The notes below the pieces were generated by a model that was given only the letters and a program-made list of their open reading frames with translations, had not been told where the DNA came from and searched no databases. Both the position numbers and the translations under genes were made by a program. Positions 47,716 through 56,260 of a stretch of DNA of 64,000 bases are shown here, piece after piece. The stretch comes from Diprion similis (Eukaryota; Arthropoda; Insecta; Hymenoptera; Diprionidae), in NCBI RefSeq assembly GCF_021155765.1, contig NC_060116.1:248001-312000 (forward strand), in the 5' to 3' direction. Position 1 is the first letter of the stretch; the number at the start of each line of letters is the position of its first letter.

Positions 47716-50410
47716 CCGGGACCATCTCTAGAAACTAAACAGGAACTGCGCATGCGCGAATTTAAATCCGCCGTCCGTGCAGTCTGGCCACCCCGAGACC
47801 CTGCTGTCAAACTCTGTATCTGTCGGCGATGTAGTTCACATGCATTTTCGAGGTTAGAATCTCAAGTCATTGAGACAGTCACTCGGAAAGGCTTGGAAAG
47901 CATTTGTTATTGAAAATTGATTGTTCAAAGAACGGTCGGAATTTAATGCTGATGCTCTTTGAAAATTCGTCCTATTAGATTGAAACAAGAAATCTGTTCA
48001 AATGTTGGGTGCTTGGAAGAAACGAAGCAGGTAGGTGGGGACAATTTATTCAATCATTTTCATTACTTCATACATTAAGAATAACAATGAAATTTTTTTC
48101 TTTCAACAGAAAATACAGCCAAAATAATAGCATCTCTGCTGTTCGCTAATGTCTTCTTTTCCCATTCAATTCATGACACATGCAGAGATCATCGGCCACT
48201 TTTGTTGGTTGGAAAAGGAAGTTCTAGATCTTCCGGTTTCTTTCAATTTCAAATCTAATCTAAAGAAATCTAATCCCAAGAGTGAAACTCAGAAACATTC
48301 TGTGACACAAGTTAAAAATCAACATTGTCAAAATGTGCCTCAGTGTCACAATTAACTTTAAGGATAATCATGTTTTAGAGTAATGTTCAGAACATTCATA
48401 TGAAAATATTGACTTATCGGGTTCAACATTGTACCCCTTGTTCCTTTGAAACAAATGAATATCTAATTTTCACTGAAGTTCATGGAAATATTTACTTAAA
48501 CCTAAATCCAATACAATATCTTGTTCATAGTGCTCCGAACATCATCCAGTAACATGAATATCCGGATGGAATCCCTCTGTCGCAGAAACCGTTATAAGGT
48601 TCTTTGTTTTGAACTTGTGCCACTAGATAACTTTTGCATTGCAGATTCCATTTCCAATCTTAGGATGAGATTTTTTGTTTCGAACAGTGTTAACATGGGA
48701 TGCAGAATTAATTATAATAAATGGAGATTCACAAACTCTCAGTTTCAATGGAGGACCATTGTAAAAGTATAAAATTGAATCTGGTTTCAAGCTTTCAATA
48801 AGTTACCGGATAACTCCCTGATGAAGATTCATCATAAAAAAGTTAGCCAGCAAGTAAGTCTTATTGTAAATAAAGTGATCATTTGTAACGTGTACTAGTA
48901 AGTGAATGCATTCCTTAGACCTTGCTGGGGTTGAACAAGGCTCAAGCACGGATGATAGCTGCAACTAGCTAGTCAGATGATACTGTCGATTAATATTGAC
49001 TTTAAAGACATTTTCAACTGAAGTTATCCAACATTTTTAGATTGAGATTGGTTCAGTTTACACATCAAATTTCATCCTTGGAATCTGATTCAACACTTGA
49101 AACACTATTCATCTGAATTGAATACCAAGAGAGTGAAAAATAAAATATCAAAACTGCCGAAAATAAAATTTGAAAACTAATGCGGGCCAATAATATTGCT
49201 TGGATTACAATAGTGCACGAAATGATTGCTCTGTAACATTAGTTAGCAGCAATTGTTGAATAACAAACTTATGACTATTGGCTCGATAGATCTAAAATGA
49301 TGGAATATTCAAACACCATGATCTGTAGCGTGTCGTGCTCTTCAATTTTGCCACGACTGATGTTCAGAAGGTGGCGATGACCAGAAGAAATTCCTTCGGA
49401 TACCTGTTGTCTAATGGAACAACGAAACAACCAGGTTCGATGGTTGGAACGGTGGCACCAATCGAGAAACTAGGGTCCTAGCCACCAAAACGTTTTGACC
49501 ATCAGGTAAGGTATGATTTTCATCCTATTATCCAAACTTGAAACTTTAAGTCTGTCAGAACAAACGAATTTTATCATTGAATACATGTGAAAATATTGTA
49601 ATATGCAAATATCATAGTATCAGAAATTTACTTGCACGCTTCAACGCCTGACAACTTTAATCTCGCTTCGATGATGGTTGTTTCCCACCTGAAAATATTA
49701 AAAGATATTATCATCAGACAAGAGCTTCTATTTGTTTTGGATACCACTAATTTTTAATAAATCGCGACAGAAAAACGAATTGCTACTTTTTGTACTCCTA
49801 AGCTTTGTGTTTCAAGATACACTATTTCTTTTATTCCTTGTTACTGATTTAATTCAATATTTCATGTTCATCGGCACTGATTACTGGCTTCCGGAGCACT
49901 GCACTGTGATGAATTCACTCTGGAGCAACCTTCTACTGGGTTTCAACAATCCATTTATTTTTAATTTTATGTGAATAAAGAATCTGTTTAAAATAAACGA
50001 TATTTTTACTTACCTGCCTCAGTTTGTCTAGACTCCCACTCGTTGATGACGTTCCACATTTAATTTCAGTTTTCTTCTTTCAATAAATAACTGATTCAAT
50101 TTCTGTAGCTTTTGATATTTGTTTCTCCATTGACGCCTTTATTGTGTCGATTAAATATCTTCTAATATCAACGACGGTATTGCTGATTGACACTCTTCTT
50201 AGAAAATTTACGATAAGTAGGAATAAATATCAACATAACCTCAATACGCTACTTTACGCGCGAGATATTCAGAGCCTTGTCACATTTCGTGTACGTTGGT
50301 CGCCTTGGTTAGCTGACGAAAATTACTCCGCGGGGCAATTTTGCTGACCAATGAAATTGAATAATTTGGTGCATGCGCAGTTCCTGTTTAGTTTCTAGAG
50401 ATGGTCCCGG
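47716..50410. mobile_element. Non-autonomous DNA transposon, 2,695 bp, TA-flanked
   Basis: Inserted in copy A after the integrase; copy B shows the empty site 'gcacttatatatcatatcc' (58,664-58,682). Terminal inverted repeats of about 40 bp match almost perfectly: left end starts 'ccgggaccatctctag', right end finishes 'ctagagatggtcccgg'. Comparison with the empty site gives a TA duplication (47,714-47,715 and 50,411-50,412), though TATA cannot be excluded because the site is a TA repeat. A TA duplication fits Tc1/mariner-like elements, but no transposase frame is present. The interior is AT-rich and holds only short open frames (longest about 80 codons, 49,732-49,974). A donor and acceptor pair at 48,031 and 48,109 suggests captured transcribed sequence. 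Confidence 0.88.
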
Positions 50411-50550
50411 TATATCATATCCGTAGCAATAATAATGATACAAGATATTTTTTTTTTCCTTTCGGTTAGTACACATTCGCATTTTCGGAAACTTTTTTTC
50501 ATTTCTGGAAGACTTTTTTTCATTTTCGGGAAACTTTTTTTCATTTCCGG
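50411..50550 (+). repeat. Copy A remainder with 'ggaaacttttttt' minisatellite
   Basis: Continues copy A after the TA element. It matches copy B from 58,673 and contains about three units of a 21-22-bp repeat 'ggaaactttttttcatttct'. Similarity to copy B ends in the third unit at about 50,550, so the breakpoint that removed PolB lies within this minisatellite. Confidence 0.8.
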
Positions 50551-51438
50551 GTTACGTCCGGCGTCCCGCCACACGTCTCTTCCACCTTCCTCGACAACCT
50601 CTCGCCTCTACCTGCCATTCCCATCATAATGCTACACTCCATATCTTGTCCTCCTATTACCATTTTGCCTTACGCCCCTCGTTATCGCCGTTACCTTGCT
50701 CTTTTTATTCTCCTCTATTCTGGATCCTCGCTCCTATCTCACGCTGAGGATGCACTCGGATCCCAACGCTCTAACCTTCAACATCTAGCTCCAACTCCTG
50801 TTCCCCAAAAAGTCACCTCACCTACTCCCCAACGACTTCGCGGCTTATTTCACACCATTTCCAAATCTATCTATAATAATTAAGTTAGAAACTAGCTTTA
50901 AAACTCTCGCTCGCTAAAGCTCGCTCAGGGTCGGAGGCCTGGTGTGGCTGGTTTTTGTGCTCGTGCGCTCGCTGCGCTCGCTAACTCGTTGTCAGTGTTT
51001 TATGGATGTTCAAGGGATTGCTGAATGGGTGATATACGTGAATCAATACAAAAGAACAGAATATATTGACGCCAAACGTGAAGAACGGTCATAAAAAAAT
51101 TGGTGAAAACTACTATACTATTATACCATACGATCATATGAATATGTGAAAATTAACGGAATATGTAGGAATTAAGATCAACGTAAACGTGCGATCGACT
51201 TCGTATCCAACGATTGAAGAGATCACAATCTGTTTACACCTACCTCGACGCACGATCGATAAAAAATAGGTCATTTAATGCAAGTATCAATAATTTTGAT
51301 AATTTTTCGGTCACCACATCAAAATCCGACTGACTTCCAAGCTCTCTTCGACGTTCAAAATAAAAATAATTGGTTTCACTAAATATTGTTTGCCCGTGAA
51401 ATTTTTTTCTATGAAATGCCACAAAGGTAAAGTACAGC
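50551..51438. other. Unassigned stretch between the two Polinton copies
   Basis: Not present in copy B or elsewhere in the window. The left part (50,551-50,880) is C-rich and holds an 84-codon frame. It is followed by a cluster of 'gctcgct' motifs in direct and inverted orientation (50,908-50,990), then AT-rich sequence without a convincing gene. It ends 'tacagc' immediately before the AG of copy B, so TACAGC is the expected 6-bp target duplication of copy B. Confidence 0.5.
50629..50883 (+). CDS. Hypothetical small protein with possible signal peptide
   Basis: 84 codons from ATG 50,629. Residues about 21-40 are hydrophobic ('YLALFILLYSG') and end in 'SHA-ED', which would fit signal cleavage. 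The rest is Pro/Ser/Gln-rich. No family recognised. Composition differs from the AT-rich surroundings. It could be a fragment of a larger gene or an accidental frame in C-rich sequence. Confidence 0.2.
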   Translation: MLHSISCPPITILPYAPRYRRYLALFILLYSGSSLLSHAEDALGSQRSNLQHLAPTPVPQKVTSPTPQRLRGLFHTISKSIYNN

Positions 51439-52062
51439 AGTAGTAAAGATATGAGAGTTCTGGCGCACAATGGCGGCGTTTCAAGGGGGGGTTCCCCCCA
51501 TTCCTACGGGCCGGCCGGGCCGGCTGCTGCGGGGGGGCGGAGGGGGGGCGCGAAGGGTGCGCGAGGAGCTTGCGGGAGGGGGGGGGGGTTGGGCGCGCGG
51601 CGAATCCCCGGCGGGGGGGGGGGGGGGGGGGCAAAATCCTGTCGGGTCTTGTTCGACGGCGGGAAGCTCGAAGTTAGATAACGCTAGACCACTTGGAAAA
51701 ATTACTGGAAATGCAGCCTTTCAGCTCATGCCGATAATGAATGCAGTGGGTGGTAATGTAAATAAATCTGTACATACTAAACTTTATCATAAATGCCGGA
51801 TGCAGCTGTTGAAATAAATCTGTCACACATAAAAGATTCTTCAAAAATTATTAAAAAATGCCAGATGTCGGTTACGAGACGATGGTGGGAGGAGCAAGTC
51901 AATTTCAAAATAACAATTACATACACTGAACAGATGTTTTTATTTATCCTCAATTACATTTAGCTTTGCAGCTTCTATATAATAATTGATCATATTATTA
52001 ATAGTTTCAACAATTAACCTTATACATATTATTTTCTACATTCTTACATTTAACATATTACT
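51439..52062. repeat. Copy B left terminus with G-run block, non-coding
   Basis: Starts 'agtagtaaagatatgagag'. After the 'aatggcggcg' box comes a GC-rich block (about 51,505-51,655) with 'gggccggccgggccgg', an 11-G run (51,578-51,588) and a 19-G run (51,613-51,631), absent from copy A. From 51,660 it again matches copy A, as an AT-rich 3' flank of MCP with TTTATT (51,939-51,944), an AATAAA signal for minus-strand transcripts. Open frames across the G runs are composition artefacts. The G runs could form quadruplexes or hide length errors. Confidence 0.75.
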
Positions 52063-53287
52063 CTAAAAATTGGCTTGTACTAATTTCTTCACCGTGCCAC
52101 TAATCGGACTGTACTCAACCACCCGATCGTGCAAGATCATACAGTAGGCTGCAGTGTTTCGAGGAAATTCCACGCTTGCTTTAAATTCCAGCCGGATGTC
52201 CACCGGTCCGGTTTTCAACGATTCATTTTGTTTTGAGCAATCGATGACGATCAGGGGCGCGCGTTTTATAAATTCACTTTTCGAGAGCAGAGGTTCGGCT
52301 TCCTTGTTGTAGTAGGATGTTTGAAACTGGACATACATATCGTACAGAATGGCGTATTGATTATTGGAAATATCTAGATTTAAATTCCCATAGGGGTAAC
52401 ACTGTGAGTTGAGAAAGAGTTTCACATCTCCTATTCTACAATGATCGAATTCGCTAGCATTTTTCAATGCCTCGTTTTTTCTTGCAGTTTGGAATCCCAT
52501 TATGACGTATCTAGGCTTCTCCAGCTGTGTCGATGTCTTGACCTCCCAGACATGCCGCGTCGTTGATGGCAGCATCGGATACACGTACGTTTCCCAAGAA
52601 CGAAAACTCATGGAAATGGCCGAGTCCTTGGCGATGTAGTTGAGTAGCTGGATTTTCGGCTTGTCGGCTAGTTTGATGTAGGGCAGCAGCCACTCGACTT
52701 TTTTGAGGGTAATTTTGAACTTCTCGGTAGTGTTTGTCTGAAGTACAGCATTTAAATCGGTGTTAGTGTGTGTGAGAATCAACTCATGTTTGGAATTAAC
52801 GACGACTCGGCAATAATCCTCGGCAAATCCCAGCAGATAACGCAGCGGTATAACGACATCAAAATTTCCAGCATCATCGGCCAGGTTGATATCGGCAACG
52901 CTCAGCCAACCGGTGTTCTCCAAGCCGTGCTGTTGCCCTGGGGTGAGGGATAAGTATCCCCTCATGATGCTGGTGTTGCCCACATTTTTATTTCGATCAA
53001 TTTCCACACCGTTCAACTCGTATCGAATTTCCTCAACATATGGCAAACAGCCATGTGACCAACTTTGTAGCGGCCACCATGGAATAATCTTCTTTTGTAA
53101 CTTTCCCGTGAATGTGCAGGGAGCTTTTTTCCGGTAGCACGCACTCGTTCTGATTTTGAACGGAAATTCGAATTTCATCGTTATTCCCAAAGGTCGATGA
53201 TGCAAATGGCTGGTGAGCGTGAACCTCAAAGTGTGCGATCGATTCGTCGAATGTCACGGGTTTCTGTATTCTTATTATTTCTTCCAT
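52063..53287 (-). pseudogene. MCP: Polinton major capsid protein, copy B (two 1-bp deletions)
   Basis: Hexon-like major capsid protein of Polintons, predicted double jelly roll, forming the icosahedral shell. ATG at 53,285-53,287 (the frame is open 12 bp further up to a GTG, but the ATG matches copy A). The first roughly 80 codons are in one frame. Two 1-bp deletions relative to copy A lie about 25 bp apart, at 'catgtgacc' (near 53,054) and 'ctcaacat' (near 53,036), and move the frame. The remaining about 325 codons are open in the shifted frame to the stop at 52,063. The signature around 'RYELNGVEIDR' and the segment missing from copy A are intact. TATA box at 53,458-53,465. Confidence 0.9.
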
Positions 53288-53448
53288 GGTGACACGCACA
53301 GGATGCAGCGAACACGAATTTTTATTTTCCTAAATTTCCACGTAATCGAAGACCTAGACTCTGGAGAAACCGAGCGTTCAGAGGTGTCAGCTTCAGCGGA
53401 GATGTCAGCTTCGTCAATAGTGCTGGACGACTGATGATATTTGGCCAT
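53275..53448 (-). CDS. Small ORF overlapping the MCP start, 57 aa
   Basis: ATG at 53,446-53,448 in a good start context (GTCATGG). Acidic Ser/Glu-rich first half, basic second half. Ends with TAA at 53,275-53,277, inside the first codons of MCP. Copy A has an equivalent open frame. Against it: the TATAAAAG box at 53,458-53,465 lies only about 10 bp upstream, so a TATA-directed transcript would start after this ATG. It may be an accidental frame in the MCP leader. Confidence 0.25.
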   Translation of the reverse strand: MAKYHQSSSTIDEADISAEADTSERSVSPESRSSITWKFRKIKIRVRCILCVSPWKK

Positions 53449-53457
53449 GACGTCTCG

Positions 53458-53465
53458 CTTTTATA
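53458..53465 (-). promoter_or_regulatory. TATA box for MCP
   Basis: Reads TATAAAAG on the minus strand, about 170 bp upstream of the MCP ATG. The same position in copy A reads TATCAAAC on the minus strand, so the box is lost there. Confidence 0.5.
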
Positions 53466-53503
53466 ACTTTTGCCTGACTTTTTCGTCTCAAATACAATCC
53501 CCA

Positions 53504-54205
53504 TTATTTCACCGATTTTACATGTAAGCGTACCGTTATCGTTTCTCCGCGAAAATTAATCAACTCGTCGTCTTGATCGACTATCCGCAGCTGTATATTC
53601 TGTATCGACTGTACGGCAATTGGGAGGTAAATGATGTTGGCGGGAACTTCAACAATCTTATATCCAGATGGGACGGTGGGGAAAAATTCGTGAATCGTGT
53701 GAGCCTGACGTCCGTTTATGTACGCCCCGGTGGTTATGTTGCACTCAACGCGTATGGTATTAACTTTCAGTATGGCTACCGGTAATTCGGACTTATGCGT
53801 AACGTTCCGTGCTAGCTCAACCGCTTTAAACCCCAATAATCGGCCAATGGAATCCTCGGGTTTGAAGTCTACTACTTGATTGCACGTAACTCTACTGTTT
53901 AGCTCGTTGTTGTTGGCCTGCAGACTAAGGGAGATCTCGGAAGGTAGTTCCTTGTGCAGAAAACTTTGGATATCTTCAATTTCGTAGCTGCCTGTGGGTA
54001 TCGTAATGACTGCCCGGCTATTGTCCGCTCGCTCCAGGTAAAATTTATTACACTTCTCTTGAATATTGGGTATTGAATTGAATGTCATGAACTCGACGAG
54101 TCCGAGAACATAGTTTTTCGTCGACGATAACTCGATTGGGGGAAAATATTCAGCCTCCAGCAGGGATGAGGTGCCCGACAGTGTTAACGACAATGATTCC
54201 GTCAT
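53504..54205 (-). CDS. mCP: Penton-like minor capsid protein, copy B
   Basis: 233 residues from ATG 54,203-54,205 to TAA at 53,504-53,506. The frame is open further upstream to 54,280 and overlaps the protease, but a TATA box 30-37 bp upstream of this ATG and the match to the copy A start favour it. This is the Polinton minor capsid protein, predicted single jelly roll, forming the vertex penton. It begins 'MTESLSLTLSG' and contains 'YVLGLVEFMTFNSIPNI', the conserved family opening. The gene is intact and should be full length. Confidence 0.88.
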   Translation of the reverse strand: MTESLSLTLSGTSSLLEAEYFPPIELSSTKNYVLGLVEFMTFNSIPNIQEKCNKFYLERADNSRAVITIPTGSYEIEDIQSFLHKELPSEISLSLQANNNELNSRVTCNQVVDFKPEDSIGRLLGFKAVELARNVTHKSELPVAILKVNTIRVECNITTGAYINGRQAHTIHEFFPTVPSGYKIVEVPANIIYLPIAVQSIQNIQLRIVDQDDELINFRGETITVRLHVKSVK

Positions 54206-54234
54206 GACTGATGCTCGCCAATGTGACACTGCTC

Positions 54235-54242
54235 TTTTTATA
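54235..54242 (-). promoter_or_regulatory. TATA box for mCP
   Basis: TATAAAAA on the minus strand, 30-37 bp before the mCP ATG. Also present in copy A (42,695-42,702). It overlaps the last codons of the protease gene and decides the mCP start. Confidence 0.6.
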
Positions 54243-54651
54243 GCTGTCCGCTGAGAAATTTGAGGCACAAGTGACCACAAATCATAGTATCGTACTCCTG
54301 ATACCTCTTATGATTGTATTTCACGCTACCAACACCGAGATAGTTCATCAAATCCCTAGGTGGTTGCAAATTACCAAAACTATCGAAATACACAACGTTA
54401 TCACCGTTTTTCCTATATGCAACCCAATGTGTCCCAGGACCGTTCTTAGCATCAAGATTAATAATTGCAGATTCTTGCTTCTTCGGTCCTGATGATGGTA
54501 GACCATTCCGCATTAAAACACCGCGAAAATGTGAAATTCTCATATCTTGAGCGTATTTGTGTAAATCAACGTTGGTGAGTGCTCGGCGTGGTAGCTTTGT
54601 TAGTTTTTTGCCAGTTGTAATTACAGACCCATGCCACTGCGGTAGGATCAC
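54238..54651 (-). CDS. PRO: Adenain-like cysteine protease, copy B
   Basis: 137 codons from a GTG at 54,651, or 101 from the first in-frame ATG (54,541-54,543). Capsid-maturation protease of the adenain/Ulp1 (C5/C48-like) group. His75 ('GTHWVAY'), Asp90 ('YFDSFG'), likely oxyanion Gln118 and nucleophile Cys125 ('CGHLCL') are all present. No in-frame ATG lies upstream before a TGA in either copy, although residues before Met37 look like family sequence. Possible explanations are a spliced leader ('cctaccgcag' at about 54,640 is acceptor-like), a non-AUG start, or translation linked to the overlapping PLA2 gene, whose stop overlaps this GTG by 4 bp. Confidence 0.88.
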   Translation of the reverse strand: MILPQWHGSVITTGKKLTKLPRRALTNVDLHKYAQDMRISHFRGVLMRNGLPSSGPKKQESAIINLDAKNGPGTHWVAYRKNGDNVVYFDSFGNLQPPRDLMNYLGVGSVKYNHKRYQEYDTMICGHLCLKFLSGQL

Positions 54652-55430
54652 AGGTATAATCCCTTGTCCAACGCAATCGCCTCCATTGTTGCACTGTGTC
54701 GTTTGGTCTCACTCAACTGATGTTTGTTGGCGCTAGCCTCGTTGACTGCTTCAGCTATGCCTGCAGCACCACCTGCTAGAGCTCCCGTTGCGCTTAGACC
54801 AGCCAAAATTGGAATGAGGAGGGGTAGGATGCCGCCAATTTTTTCGGGCACGGGTATAACACGGGGCACACGAACATTCTTCCCTGCCTCACGCGCAGCC
54901 GCACGGGCACCGGCCAACGCCGACTCGACAGCTTTATGACCTGGTCGCATGGAGGCCTTTGCCGCCCTAATGATAGATTTAAGATTTATTGTCCTCTTCT
55001 GCTGTTTAGTCTTCCCACCCGTTGAGGGTTTTTTCTGTGACTTCGCACCGGCTCCAAGTTTCGACAGCTTCCTTGCTAAACCCATGCCGAGTTAAGATTT
55101 AGCTTTCATGGTGTTGGTGACTCCCCACGCGACAGCTTTTTCACCCACACTAGCGTCCCTGGCTAAAACACGATTCCACGCCTTCTCGGCAAGCACTTTG
55201 TCGGCCAGATTTCTCGCAGCGATATCTCGATTCCTTGCATATGCAATGTCGTGATCTTCACATGCAGCGTCCAATGGATTGATACCCGGATCACCGCGTG
55301 CCAACCTCTTGACCAATTTTGTTCCGGGTCCGCAGTACTGATACCCAGGCACGTGCAATTCAACTGGGAGATGATTGATGATTTTGTTTAGCAAACCACC
55401 ACCGCGTCTCTTACGTGTGCACGTCTTCAT
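54648..55430 (-). pseudogene. PLA2-domain protein, copy B (one in-frame TAA)
   Basis: ATG at 55,428-55,430; about 260 codons to TGA at 54,648-54,650. Basic N-terminus, then a phospholipase A2 domain of the parvovirus VP1 type: calcium loop YCGPGT (residues 32-37) and 'DAACEDHDIAY' with catalytic His60 and adjacent Asp61. A Lys/Ala-rich basic region follows, and a small-residue hydrophobic segment ('LLIPILAGLSATGALAGGAAG') near the C-terminus. In parvoviruses such a domain breaches endosomal membranes during entry; a like role in this element is inference. A single TAA at 55,092-55,094, where copy A has a sense codon, divides the frame between the two parts. Confidence 0.88.
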
Positions 55431-55456
55431 AGTCGAACAGCAACTAACGCGAGTTC

Positions 55457-55464
55457 TATAAAAG
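55457..55464 (+). promoter_or_regulatory. TATA box for ATPase (rightward operon)
   Basis: TATAAAAG, 54-61 bp upstream of the ATG at 55,518. The copy A equivalent is TATGAAAG. It forms a divergent pair with the minus-strand box at 55,471-55,476. Confidence 0.55.
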
Positions 55465-55470
55465 GATGAA

Positions 55471-55476
55471 TTTATA
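55471..55476 (-). promoter_or_regulatory. TATA box for PLA2-domain gene (leftward)
   Basis: TATAAA on the minus strand, 41-46 bp upstream of the PLA2 ATG at 55,430. Kept in copy A (43,917-43,922). Together with the plus-strand box it makes an 88-bp bidirectional promoter. Confidence 0.5.
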
Positions 55477-55567
55477 TGCGGTCATCTTAGTTCTCGTTGT
55501 CGCGTTAACCGAGCATCATGAGATTTCAAGATCAGACTGACAAACTACCTGTTGCAAATGCGACAAA

Positions 55568-56218
55568 ATGGTTCGTCGGGGGAGGAAGAGGAAAGAGAAA
55601 CGTCATGGAAAATTACTACCAAATACCGTGAGGGCAATTTTTTGCGGCCCATCGAACTGTGGTAAAACGAACGCTCTCATCTCTCTAATCACCTATGGCA
55701 ACGGATTGAGATTCGAAAATGTCTACGTTTATTCAAAATCCCTCATTCAGCCAAAATATCAATTTATGGAAAAGTTACTAGAATCCGTGCAGGGTGTGGG
55801 ATATTTTCCGTCTGGTGAGAACGATCAGGTTGTCAAATCAGAAGAGGCCCACCCTAACTCTGTTATGATTTTTGACGATGTGGCGTGTGAGAAGCAAGAT
55901 AATATCAGAGCTTACTTCAGCATGGGCAGGCATCGCGACGTCGATAGCTTTTATCTTAGTCAAACGTATGCACGTATTCCGAAACACCTGGTGCGTGACA
56001 ATGCAAACTTATTGGTGCTATTTCGACAAGATGAAATGAATCTGAAACATATCTACAACGATCACGTGAACACCGACATGACATATCAACAATTTAAGGA
56101 CTTATGCTCGGCATGCTGCAATGACGGTAAATATAGTTTTGTCGTAATTGACAAGGATGGTGAAATCAACGAGGGAAGATACAGGAAGGGGTTTGACTGC
56201 TTTATAAGCATAAACTAA
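55568..56218 (+). CDS. FtsK/HerA-type (A32-like) packaging ATPase, copy B
   Basis: 216 residues from ATG 55,568. Genome-packaging ATPase of Polintons and related DNA viruses, which pumps DNA into the capsid. Walker A 'GPSNCGKT' at residues 27-34; Walker B 'VMIFDD' ending at Asp103-Asp104; 'SQTYARIPK' at 131-139 as the sensor-like segment; then the 'LLVLFRQD' strand. An earlier ATG at 55,518, equivalent to the copy A start, is out of frame here by a 1-bp difference near 55,560. So copy B either starts at 55,568 or has lost about 17 N-terminal residues. The core is intact. The basic N-terminus 'RRGRKRKEKR' is typical. Confidence 0.9.
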   Translation: MVRRGRKRKEKRHGKLLPNTVRAIFCGPSNCGKTNALISLITYGNGLRFENVYVYSKSLIQPKYQFMEKLLESVQGVGYFPSGENDQVVKSEEAHPNSVMIFDDVACEKQDNIRAYFSMGRHRDVDSFYLSQTYARIPKHLVRDNANLLVLFRQDEMNLKHIYNDHVNTDMTYQQFKDLCSACCNDGKYSFVVIDKDGEINEGRYRKGFDCFISIN

Positions 56219-56260
56219 CGCAAACTCACACAGTTTAATTGTGATGATCAAGTCGGCAAC

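Larger units (their letters stand above)
40151..50550 (+). mobile_element. Polinton/Maverick copy A, truncated and decayed
   Basis: A degraded endogenous Polinton (adintovirus-like) element colinear with copy B (51,439 onward). It begins with AG, the expected 5' terminal dinucleotide of Polintons, and the two copies lose all similarity upstream of this point. Gene remnants in order: MCP, mCP, protease and PLA2 (minus), then ATPase, a conserved unknown protein, coiled-coil protein and integrase (plus). PolB and the right terminus are missing: similarity to copy B stops at about 50,550, inside the minisatellite that follows the integrase. Two later insertions occupy 44,140-44,778 and 47,716-50,410. 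Only the protease frame is unbroken. Confidence 0.93.

Noticed and set aside
51311..51817. Open frames of 76-115 codons through the G-run block
   Set aside because: Gly/Arg/Pro-rich products result from the GC-rich composition. The block is absent from copy A and has no family likeness.
55092..55430. PLA2 gene as a venom or digestive phospholipase of the host
   Set aside because: The short domain lacks the signal peptide and cysteine pattern of secreted enzymes and sits in a Polinton gene cluster between protease and ATPase.
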